From Bacteroidales bacterium (GTDB lineage: Bacteria > Bacteroidota > Bacteroidia > Bacteroidales > SMBSF77), in assembly GCA_021106655.1 (NCBI GenBank), contig JAIOTT010000023.1, positions 1-7,328 of the forward strand: 7,328 nt of DNA, given 5' to 3'. A program made the translations under genes and the position numbers. This document shows positions 1 to 6,233 of the stretch, one piece after another (within the stretch, counting starts at the first letter, position 1; every line of letters begins with the position of its first letter). The notes beneath the pieces are model-generated. The model had not been told where the DNA came from and made no database searches. It saw only the letters and a list, made by a program, of their open reading frames with translations.

Positions 1-318
1 CACGTTTTTAGTTATTCTGAAAGACCAGGAACTAATGCTGCTAAACTTGAAAATAAAGTCCCCACAGAGATTATTAAGTCCAGAAGTAAATCATTACATA
101 AACTTTCTACCGAAAAGAAACTGGAATTCTATCGTAATAACATTATGCAGGAATCCAAAGTCTTATTTGAGTCAAAGCTTGAAGATGGATACATTTATGG
201 CTTTACAGAGAATTATATCCGGGTTAAAACGCCATTCAAACAGGAACTTATTAATAATATTATTTCAGTGAAGCTTGATAATCTGGATGAAGAAAATGTC
301 ATCTTTAAAATAACTTGA
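1..318 (+). CDS. mtaB: MtaB, tRNA (ms2t6A37) methylthiotransferase, C-terminal part only
   Basis: The reading frame is open from the first base of the window to TGA and gives the last 105 residues of a protein whose start lies upstream. The fragment begins HVFSYSERPGT, matching the HVFpYSpRPGTpA segment that closes the radical-SAM barrel of methylthiotransferases. A charged helix follows, and then a C-terminal TRAM-like RNA-binding domain (about residues 50-105, containing GFTENYIRVKTPF). In this family the enzyme uses two Fe-S clusters and S-adenosylmethionine to add a methylthio group to t6A at position 37 of ANN-decoding tRNAs. The catalytic cysteines are outside the window and cannot be checked. 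MiaB and RimO share the same layout. The short loop region and the TENYI TRAM sequence fit MtaB best, but that subfamily choice is by eye. The next gene starts 18 bases after the stop with no visible promoter, so the two may be cotranscribed. Confidence 0.85.
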   Translation, partial: HVFSYSERPGTNAAKLENKVPTEIIKSRSKSLHKLSTEKKLEFYRNNIMQESKVLFESKLEDGYIYGFTENYIRVKTPFKQELINNIISVKLDNLDEENVIFKIT

Positions 319-336
319 AACCTGAAACCCAATAAC

Positions 337-1125
337 ATGAATCTGGAGAAAATTTGTAAAGAGGTAAACTTACTCGTAATAGAAGTCGGGAAATTCATCA
401 AAAGTGAAGTTCGTAATATTAGAAATGAGGATATAAAGAAAAAGGGATTGCATGATTTCGTCACTTATGTTGATAAAACATCAGAAGAAAGAATAATCTC
501 AAAATTAAAAAGGATTTTACCTGAAGCCGGGTTTATTGCTGAGGAAAACTCACTTTTACCAAGATCAGATAATTATAACTGGGTAATTGATCCACTTGAT
601 GGGACAACCAATTTTATCCATTCTATCCCATTTTATTCTATCAGCATTGCCTTAATGTATCGACATGAGGTTATTCTGGGAATTGTATATGAAATTAACT
701 CAAAAGAACTTTTCTTTTCATGGAGAGGAGGAGCAGCATATATGAATAATGAAGTGATCAGAGTATCTTCCTCACAAAAAATGGATGATTCTCTAATTGC
801 AACAGGTTTTCCTTTTCATGATTTTGACAGACTTGATGCCTATCTAAATACTCTCAGGCATATTATGAATAATTCGCACGGACTAAGACGTCTGGGCTCT
901 GCAGCCCTTGATCTAGCTTATGTAGCTTGTGGGAGATTTGATGGTTTTTTTGAATATGGCCTTAATCCCTGGGATGTTGCTGCAGGCTCTTTCATTGTTA
1001 AACAAGCAGGAGGAAAAGTTGCTGATTTTAAAGAAGAAGATAATTATATTTTTAACAAAGAGATTATTGCTTCAAACTGTGGAATAAATGGTGAGTTTAT
1101 TGAAATTATCAAAAAATATTTTTGA
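337..1125 (+). CDS. Inositol monophosphatase family phosphatase (SuhB/IMPase-like)
   Basis: The product is a cytosolic, Mg2+-dependent, Li+-sensitive-type sugar-phosphate phosphatase of 262 residues, a full length for the family. The metal-binding motifs are all present. They are the GFIAEEN glutamates (Glu69/Glu70), WVIDPLDGTTNF (Asp85, Asp88, Gly89, Thr90, Thr91), and NPWDVAAGSFIVKQAGG near the C terminus with Asp213. The segment GLHDFVTYVDK (37-47) is the usual substrate-proximal N-terminal stretch. The likely substrate is myo-inositol 1-phosphate or a related sugar phosphate. A 3',5'-bisphosphate nucleotidase (CysQ) has the same fold and cannot be fully excluded, although the spacing and the compact length favour the IMPase branch. 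The ATG at 337 is preceded by CAATAAC with no Shine-Dalgarno, as is normal for Bacteroidetes. The gene lies 18 bases behind mtaB and probably shares its transcript. Confidence 0.92.
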   Translation: MNLEKICKEVNLLVIEVGKFIKSEVRNIRNEDIKKKGLHDFVTYVDKTSEERIISKLKRILPEAGFIAEENSLLPRSDNYNWVIDPLDGTTNFIHSIPFYSISIALMYRHEVILGIVYEINSKELFFSWRGGAAYMNNEVIRVSSSQKMDDSLIATGFPFHDFDRLDAYLNTLRHIMNNSHGLRRLGSAALDLAYVACGRFDGFFEYGLNPWDVAAGSFIVKQAGGKVADFKEEDNYIFNKEIIASNCGINGEFIEIIKKYF

Positions 1126-1151
1126 CAATACCATTTTTTTCACTATACTTG
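1121..1151 (+). promoter_or_regulatory. Probable Bacteroidetes-type promoter for the DUF2061 gene
   Basis: A TTTG (1121-1124) lies 19 bases ahead of TATACTTG (1144-1151). The second box matches the Bacteroidetes -7 consensus TAnnTTTG at all fixed positions but one, and the first fits the -33 TTTG element at the expected distance. The same bases also read as TTGACA (1122-1127), a 16-base gap, then TATACT, so a sigma-70-like reading works too. The upstream box overlaps the last codons of the phosphatase gene. Transcription would begin near 1157 and leave a leader of roughly 55 bases before the ATG at 1213. It could also drive the NfeD and macrodomain genes, which have no clear promoter of their own. 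Confidence 0.5.
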
Positions 1152-1212
1152 TATTGTTTTTCATTATCAAAAACAACATACTTATAACCCTGATCAGACC
1201 AATAAATCAAAT

Positions 1213-1539
1213 ATGAGAAAGGACCTAGCAGCAGTAAAGGCTGAAAAGGACAGTCCTACACGTAGTTTACTCAAAGCTATTAGTTGGAGAATAATTGCCT
1301 CAGGAACAACATTTGTGATTGTTTTCGTAATTTTTAGAAATTATTCCCAGCAAAATCTAGAAGAAGTCATTAATACAGCCACTTTTATCACTAGTATTGA
1401 TGTTGTGGCTAAACTAATTATTTATTACTTTCACGAACGACTCTGGACAAATATTAAATGGGGTAAGTACTGGAAAAGAACTTATTGGGCCAGGCAAAAT
1501 TGGAAGAAGCTATACAACAAAATGCATGAACAGGATTAA
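1213..1539 (+). CDS. Small DUF2061 membrane protein of unknown function
   Basis: This 108-residue protein carries the marks of DUF2061. KAISWRIIAS (21-30) begins the first membrane segment (about 24-41), and a second hydrophobic stretch runs about 53-72. YYFHERLW (71-78) with IKWG (81-84) follows at the membrane border. The C-terminal tail is basic and aromatic (KYWKRTYWARQNWKKLYNK). The first 20 residues are charged and probably cytoplasmic. No enzyme motif is visible and the family has no established biochemical role. As I recall, DUF2061 genes in Bacteroidetes are often found beside sulfate-assimilation genes (cysQ, cysC, cysD, cysN). Here only an IMPase-fold phosphatase is adjacent, so that link is only suggestive. 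The gene follows a promoter-like site and is 79 bases from the NfeD gene. The start is supported by the usual short charged N terminus. Confidence 0.85.
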   Translation: MRKDLAAVKAEKDSPTRSLLKAISWRIIASGTTFVIVFVIFRNYSQQNLEEVINTATFITSIDVVAKLIIYYFHERLWTNIKWGKYWKRTYWARQNWKKLYNKMHEQD

Positions 1540-1618
1540 TAAAGAAAGTATTTATTATAATCCACAATTTCTTAATCAATTTTTTACACCTAAGAATTCA
1601 ATATTAAGCTAAAATAAA

Positions 1619-3001
1619 ATGGCACAACTTTTCAAGAGGATAATTACATTCTCTCTATTATTTGTATTTTGTATTACTCTTCTTTATACACAAAACGACT
1701 CTATCGAAGGTTCTGAAGAAAACCATGTTTACATAGTCTATAAATTTAATATTAAGGAAGAGATTGCACCGCCAATCTGGCATAAAACTAAAAAAGCATT
1801 CAAACATGCTAATGAAATAAATGCTGACAGGATACTGATACATATGAACACATACGGAGGCTTACTGGATGCAGCTGACTCCATTCGTACGATCATTCTT
1901 CAATCAAAAATCCCTGTTTATGTATTCATTGATAATAATGCAGCTTCAGCAGGAGCATTGATTTCTATAGCATGCGACAGTATTTATATGCGATCCGGAG
2001 CCACTATTGGTGCTGCAACAGTTGTAAATCAAACCGGTGAAGCATTGCCCGACAAATATCAATCATACATGAGAGCCATGATGAGGTCGACTGCTGAAGC
2101 AACAGGACGTGATCCTGATATTGCTCAGGCAATGGTAGATCCAAGTATTACTATTCCCGGTATATCCGACTCAGGAAAGGTTTTGACTTTTACAACTTCA
2201 GAAGCTATTGAAAATGAGTTTTGTGAAGCGATGACTGAGACGGTGGATGATGTTCTAAAAGAAGCCGGGATTGAAAACTATGAGATAATTGAGCTAAAGC
2301 TAACTTTAACAGACAAGATCATCGGCTTCCTGATCAACCCAATGGTTAGTGGCATTCTTATCATGGTAATAGTAGGTGGAATTTATTTTGAACTACAAAC
2401 ACCAGGTGTTGGTTTTCCTATCGCAGCTTCAGCACTTGCAGCTGTAGTCTATTTCGCACCATTGTATATTGAAGGCCTGGCAAACAACTGGGAGATACTT
2501 ATTTTTATTATTGGAATAATATTGCTTCTTGTTGAAATTTTTGCAATCCCAGGATTTGGCGTTGCCGGAATATCAGGTTTAATTCTGATGATAGCCGGCT
2601 TATCACTCAGCATGGTAGATAATATTGGTTTTGAATTTTCCGATTTTCAAATTACCGGTCTTATCAAAGCATTTTTCATTGTAATAATTGCAATGTTTTT
2701 GTCAATCATTTCATCATTTTTCATCACGAGGCAGGTATTCACTACCACAACATTTGGCCATCTTGCACTGGATTCAATACAGGAAGTTGAAAATGGCTAT
2801 AGTATAAGTGATAAAGTTTACAAATCTATGGTGGGGAAAATGGGAATTGCATTAACAATACTGCGCCCTGCAGGAAAAGTTGAGATTGAAAATGAAATTT
2901 TTGATGCTGTAGCCGAAACTTCATACATAGAAAAAGGTGAAAAGATCGAGGTTGTGAAATACGAAACATCACAGCTATTTGTAACAAAGAAAAACGGTTA
3001 A
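1619..3001 (+). CDS. Long-form NfeD membrane serine protease (ClpP-like domain + NfeD/OB domain)
   Basis: The 460-residue protein has the full NfeD1b layout. It starts with a signal-type hydrophobic segment (about 6-23). A ClpP-class serine protease domain follows (about 36-225), then a cluster of about five membrane segments (about 236-257, 265-283, 291-309, 313-333, 347-369). A C-terminal OB-fold NfeD domain (about 395-457, ending in YIEKGEKIEVVKYE) closes it. The protease core shows MNTYGGLLDAADSI (76-89) and NNAASAGALIS with the nucleophile Ser110. Lys146, in LPDKYQSY, aligns by eye with the catalytic Lys of the archaeal protease PH1510, so the Ser-Lys dyad looks intact. PH1510 cleaves the hydrophobic C terminus of its partner p-stomatin, and bacterial NfeD genes often sit beside a slipin/flotillin gene. 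No such gene is next door here. The macrodomain gene follows after two bases, so the pair should be cotranscribed. No clear promoter lies in the 79-base gap upstream. Confidence 0.92.
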   Translation: MAQLFKRIITFSLLFVFCITLLYTQNDSIEGSEENHVYIVYKFNIKEEIAPPIWHKTKKAFKHANEINADRILIHMNTYGGLLDAADSIRTIILQSKIPVYVFIDNNAASAGALISIACDSIYMRSGATIGAATVVNQTGEALPDKYQSYMRAMMRSTAEATGRDPDIAQAMVDPSITIPGISDSGKVLTFTTSEAIENEFCEAMTETVDDVLKEAGIENYEIIELKLTLTDKIIGFLINPMVSGILIMVIVGGIYFELQTPGVGFPIAASALAAVVYFAPLYIEGLANNWEILIFIIGIILLLVEIFAIPGFGVAGISGLILMIAGLSLSMVDNIGFEFSDFQITGLIKAFFIVIIAMFLSIISSFFITRQVFTTTTFGHLALDSIQEVENGYSISDKVYKSMVGKMGIALTILRPAGKVEIENEIFDAVAETSYIEKGEKIEVVKYETSQLFVTKKNG

Positions 3002-3003
3002 TC

Positions 3004-3513
3004 ATGAATCGCATAGAGTTGATGCAGGGTGACATTACCAAACTAAATGTTGATGCGATAGTTAATGCAGCAAATAAAACTTTATTGGGAGGTGGTGGTG
3101 TCGATAGTGCAATTCACCGGGCTGCAGGCCATGAATTGCTTGAAGAGTGTAAAACATTAAACGGATGTCAAACCGGAGCAGCAAAAATAAGCAAAGGCTA
3201 TAATTTACCTTCGGGCTTTGTTATTCACACAGTAGGACCAGTATGGCAAAACGGAACAAATGAGGAAGAAATAAAACTTAGAAATTGCTATATTAACAGC
3301 CTGGAGTTAGCCAGGGAAAATAACTGCAAAACAATCGCCTTTCCAAACATCAGCACCGGAATATATGGTTTCCCCAAACATTATGCTGCAGAAACAGCCA
3401 TATCTGCTGTAAAGGATTTTCTTAAAAACGACACAGATATTAACAAGGTCTATTTTGTTTGTTTTGATAATGAAAATTACTCTCTTTACAAACAACTCTT
3501 GAATATTACATAA
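3004..3513 (+). CDS. Macrodomain protein, O-acetyl-ADP-ribose deacetylase / ADP-ribose hydrolase type
   Basis: The 169 residues form a single stand-alone macrodomain of the MacroD/YmdB type. The sequence begins MQGDIT (7-12), then VDAIVNAANKTLLGGGGVDSAIHRAAG (16-42), with Asn24 and Asp34 in the positions of the catalytic Asn and Asp. HTVGPVW (75-81) and the phosphate-loop sequence PNISTGIYGFP (114-124) follow. Family members hydrolyse O-acetyl-ADP-ribose and remove mono-ADP-ribose from acidic residues, and some also influence RNase III or biofilm traits. Which substrate this one uses cannot be told from sequence. It is cytosolic, with no signal peptide. The ATG lies two bases after the NfeD stop (TAA TC ATG) and no Shine-Dalgarno is visible, so translation is probably coupled to nfeD. 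No hairpin terminator is evident downstream. Confidence 0.95.
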   Translation: MNRIELMQGDITKLNVDAIVNAANKTLLGGGGVDSAIHRAAGHELLEECKTLNGCQTGAAKISKGYNLPSGFVIHTVGPVWQNGTNEEEIKLRNCYINSLELARENNCKTIAFPNISTGIYGFPKHYAAETAISAVKDFLKNDTDINKVYFVCFDNENYSLYKQLLNIT

Positions 3514-3560
3514 TATAACTCCCTCACAAGAATAAAAATTTTAGTAAATCATAAAATTAC

Positions 3561-3660
3561 CCTCCGTGGCTCTCTGTGTATTCTCTGTAGTTCTACGTAA
3601 CATAGCTAAAGAAACTATTGCACAAAGTTGCACTAAGTAAAACCAGGGTTACACAGAGAC
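3561..3660. repeat. Degenerate short tandem and inverted repeats in the intergenic gap
   Basis: The 225-base gap between the macrodomain and DUF5916 genes contains two clusters of related short units. The left cluster (3561-3600) repeats a CTCTGTG-like word every 10-13 bases, for example TCTCTGT at 3571-3577 and again at 3582-3588. The right cluster (3618-3660) has TTGCACAAAG directly followed by TTGCACTAAG (3618-3637, 9 of 10 identical) and then TTACACAGAGA. The two clusters face each other: TCTCTGTGTA (3571-3580) is the exact reverse complement of TACACAGAGA (3650-3659). Similar degenerate CTCTGTG/CACAAAG strings occur between genes in many Bacteroidetes genomes as I remember them, and I know of no agreed function. 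The 69-base spacing and imperfect units make a simple terminator unlikely. Confidence 0.55.
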
Positions 3661-3692
3661 TATCTAAATATCTACAAACCTGTTAATTTCTT

Positions 3693-3700
3693 TACCTTTG
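3693..3700 (+). promoter_or_regulatory. Bacteroidetes -7 promoter box for the DUF5916 gene
   Basis: TACCTTTG matches the Bacteroidetes sigma-ABfr -7 consensus TAnnTTTG at every fixed position. It lies 38 bases ahead of the ATG at 3739, giving a T-rich leader of about 30 bases, typical for this phylum. No good TTTG -33 element is present 19-21 bases upstream, so the promoter is either weak at that position or depends on an activator. Confidence 0.45.
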
Positions 3701-3738
3701 CTGTTTTAAAAAATATTTTATTTTTGTTTTTTTAGAAA

Positions 3739-6195
3739 ATGAGCAAAAAAATATTTCTATTCATATTATTATTAGTTTTCAGCACTCTGGGTATCTATTC
3801 CCAAATTGCTGAAAAAAAAACCTATACTGCAGTTAAAACTGACATTCCACCCAAAATTGACGGTATTCTGGATGATGGTGTATGGAAAAATATAGCTTCT
3901 GCAACAGATTTCATACAGTTCAGGCCTCATAACGGACAAGCAGCTACATTAGATTCCAAAGTAAAAATTGTTTATGATAATGAAGCTGTTTATATTGGTG
4001 CAATAATGTATGATCCATACCCTGACAGTATTTTAACAGAGTTAAGCCGCCGTGATGAAGCCAATAATGTTTCAACATTCGGTATTTATATTGATCCTTT
4101 TAATGATGCTGCTGTTGCCTATGGTTTTTTTGTAACAGCTGCCGGTGTTCAAATTGATAAGAAAGCAGATTATCAAAATAATTACCATCCTGAACACGGT
4201 AACAACAGCTGGGATGCTGTTTGGTACAGTAAGGTAAGACTTAACGATGAAGGTTGGACAGCGGAATTTAAGATTCCTTATTCTGCTTTAAGATTTCCAA
4301 AAAAAGAGATACAGCTTTGGGGAATTAATATTATTCGAATTATTAAAAGATATAAAGAAGAAACTACCTGGAATTTCCTTGATGCTGAGATTAATGACAA
4401 GAACTCACAAGCAGGAATACTTGAGGGAATAATAAACATTAAACCACCTTTGCGCTTATCATTTATACCCTACCTTTCTGCTTATGCAGAAAAAAGTTCT
4501 GAAAAAAGTACCTGGGGATTTTCCTACAAAGGAGGTATGGATTTAAAGTACGGTATCAATGAAAGCTTCACTCTTGATATGATGCTGGTCCCAGATTTTG
4601 GCCAGGTTCAATCAGATGATAAAATCTTAAGCCTTGACCCATTTGAAGTTTTCTATGGTGAAAAAAGACCATTTTTCACTGAAGGAACCGAACTTTTTGA
4701 TAAAGGCCATGTATTTTACAGTAGACGAATTGGAGACCAACCTGCAGGATTTGATAGTGTTGAAGACAGTTTAAAAATAAATGAAAAAATTGATGAGAAT
4801 CCAGTGGAATCTCAGCTTATTAATGCTACAAAAGTGTCGGGTAAAACTAAAAAAGGATTAGGTATAGGGCTTTTTAATGCAATTACTGCAAATACATATG
4901 CAAGTGTTTGGGATACAGTAAGCGGTGAAAAGCGTCAAGTGCTTACTGAACCATTAACTAACTATAACATGATTGTTCTGGAGCAATCACTAAAAAACAA
5001 TTCTTATGTTAGTTTCTTCAATACCAATGTCCTCAGAAAAGGAAATTATCTTACAGCTAATGTCAGCGGGACACAATTTAAACTTGTTGATAATAACAGT
5101 ATGTATTCCTTAAGTGGAAACCTTACTGTAAGTCAGAAATATCTGCCAGATACAAAAGCTGATATTGGCAGCAAGTATTACCTTGAAGCAGAAAAAATGA
5201 GTGGTAATTTCAAGTATGGGTTTTTATATTTTGTTGAAACCGACTCCTATGATCCGAATGACATGGGTTTTTTGAGACAAAATAATGAGTCGTTGCACAG
5301 AATGTTTTTCAAATATGATATATACGAGCCCAGATGGAAAATAATAGAATCATATAATAGAATAAGTTTCAGACATTCCTCTTTATATGCACCAAGGAAA
5401 TTCACTGAATTTGAGATAGACATGAACTCCTTTACTACATTCAAAAATTATTTATCAGTATCATTTGATGCAGAACTAAGTCCTGTTGAAAGTCATGATT
5501 ATTTCGAGGCCAGAGTTCCGGGCAGAGTTTTCATCAAACCACCTGCTTATGAATTAAATTTATACATCTCTCCTGATTACAGAAAGAAATTTATCGTTGA
5601 TGTATATATTGGATATTTTCAATCAATTACTACAAATAAATTCACCTATTGGTATGGCATCGAACCACGATTGAGAGTTAATGATAAATTTAATATCTCT
5701 TTTGGCGCTAATTACGCCCATAGGATAAATGATAAAGGATATGTTCTTGATAGCGCCGATATTTACGGAAACCCGATTATTCTATTTGGTAACAGAGAGG
5801 TACTGAATCTAACAAATACATTAAATTTAAACTATGTTTTCAATAATACATCCTCACTCAGTTTCCGCTTACGGCACTATTGGTTGTGGGTAAATTACGA
5901 TGAATTCTTCGATCTTCAGGAAGATGGATACCTGACAGCATCTACGTACACTAATAATCATGATTTCAATTATAATGCCTTTAATATTGATATGGTCTAC
6001 AACTGGGAATTTGCACCGGGCAGTGAGCTTTTATTGGTGTGGAAAAATGCAATTTTCACTGAGGCAGACAAATCTGTTAAGAATTACTTTGAAAACCTGG
6101 AAAACATCTTTAATGCTCCAAACACTAATATCTTCACTATTAAAGTGCTATACTATCTCGATTACCAGATGTTAAGAAAGAAGAAACATTTGTAG
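3739..6195 (+). CDS. Secreted CBM9-like / DUF5916 outer-membrane-type protein
   Basis: This 818-residue protein starts with a clear signal peptide (MSKKIFLFILLLVFSTLGIYSQ, cleavage near residue 22). A carbohydrate-binding-family-9-like beta-sandwich domain follows (about 28-225), opening with PPKIDGILDDGVWKNI and containing YIDPFNDAAVAYGFF. The rest (about 235-815) is a DUF5916 domain. Its diagnostic block is DFGQVQSDDKILSLDPFEVF followed by YGEKRPFFTEGTELF (together 286-320). The C-terminal half alternates aromatic and polar residues in strand-like stretches, as in an outer-membrane beta-barrel, and runs to IFTIKVLYYLDYQ near the end. The length is usual for the family and I see no frameshift. 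Function is unknown. Location in the outer membrane is inferred, and no TonB-plug or SusD partner is nearby. It appears to be transcribed alone. Its last three codons and stop lie inside the 6184-6233 hairpin. Confidence 0.9.
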   Translation: MSKKIFLFILLLVFSTLGIYSQIAEKKTYTAVKTDIPPKIDGILDDGVWKNIASATDFIQFRPHNGQAATLDSKVKIVYDNEAVYIGAIMYDPYPDSILTELSRRDEANNVSTFGIYIDPFNDAAVAYGFFVTAAGVQIDKKADYQNNYHPEHGNNSWDAVWYSKVRLNDEGWTAEFKIPYSALRFPKKEIQLWGINIIRIIKRYKEETTWNFLDAEINDKNSQAGILEGIINIKPPLRLSFIPYLSAYAEKSSEKSTWGFSYKGGMDLKYGINESFTLDMMLVPDFGQVQSDDKILSLDPFEVFYGEKRPFFTEGTELFDKGHVFYSRRIGDQPAGFDSVEDSLKINEKIDENPVESQLINATKVSGKTKKGLGIGLFNAITANTYASVWDTVSGEKRQVLTEPLTNYNMIVLEQSLKNNSYVSFFNTNVLRKGNYLTANVSGTQFKLVDNNSMYSLSGNLTVSQKYLPDTKADIGSKYYLEAEKMSGNFKYGFLYFVETDSYDPNDMGFLRQNNESLHRMFFKYDIYEPRWKIIESYNRISFRHSSLYAPRKFTEFEIDMNSFTTFKNYLSVSFDAELSPVESHDYFEARVPGRVFIKPPAYELNLYISPDYRKKFIVDVYIGYFQSITTNKFTYWYGIEPRLRVNDKFNISFGANYAHRINDKGYVLDSADIYGNPIILFGNREVLNLTNTLNLNYVFNNTSSLSFRLRHYWLWVNYDEFFDLQEDGYLTASTYTNNHDFNYNAFNIDMVYNWEFAPGSELLLVWKNAIFTEADKSVKNYFENLENIFNAPNTNIFTIKVLYYLDYQMLRKKKHL

Positions 6196-6233
6196 TAGAG
6201 ATTAACGGCCTTTAATCTCTACTACAAATGTTT
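6184..6233. terminator. 22-bp perfect inverted repeat, likely bidirectional terminator between convergent genes
   Basis: The arms at 6184-6205 and 6212-6233 are perfect reverse complements over 22 bases, separated by the 6-base loop CGGCCT. Each arm reads AAA CAT TTG TAG TAG in the frame of its own gene, so the DUF5916 gene (stop 6193-6195) and the PfkB gene (stop 6224-6222) both end Lys-His-Leu with a double TAG. The outer pairs are A-U rich, and four T residues (6231-6234) end the right side. That suits an intrinsic terminator for the plus strand. The minus-strand exit, TTTCTTTC, is less regular. Position and symmetry support termination in both directions. An inserted palindromic element is another reading. 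Confidence 0.8.

Noticed and set aside
182..192. Apparent departure of the PfkB kinase from the NEEE-like motif (RGSDEDFYNIF at protein residues 182-192, considered as a defect).
   Set aside because: Acidic variants of this segment are common in fructokinase-like members, and both signature motifs and the catalytic Asp are intact. The positions given here are protein residues of the 6222-7142 gene.
35..271. An open frame within the first gene in a second plus-strand frame.
   Set aside because: It overlaps the mtaB C-terminal frame, which carries recognisable conserved motifs; the alternative frame shows none.
316..329. Tandem TGAAACC heptamer repeated twice at the mtaB stop.
   Set aside because: Two short copies only, with no further units and no structure around them.
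1571..1608. CTTAAT/ATTAAG arms in the gap before the NfeD gene, considered as a terminator.
   Set aside because: The six-base A-T stem has a 26-base loop and no T-tract, so it would be too weak.
5960..6175. A 71-codon plus-strand frame inside the end of the DUF5916 gene.
   Set aside because: It lies wholly inside a well-supported gene in another frame and has no family features.
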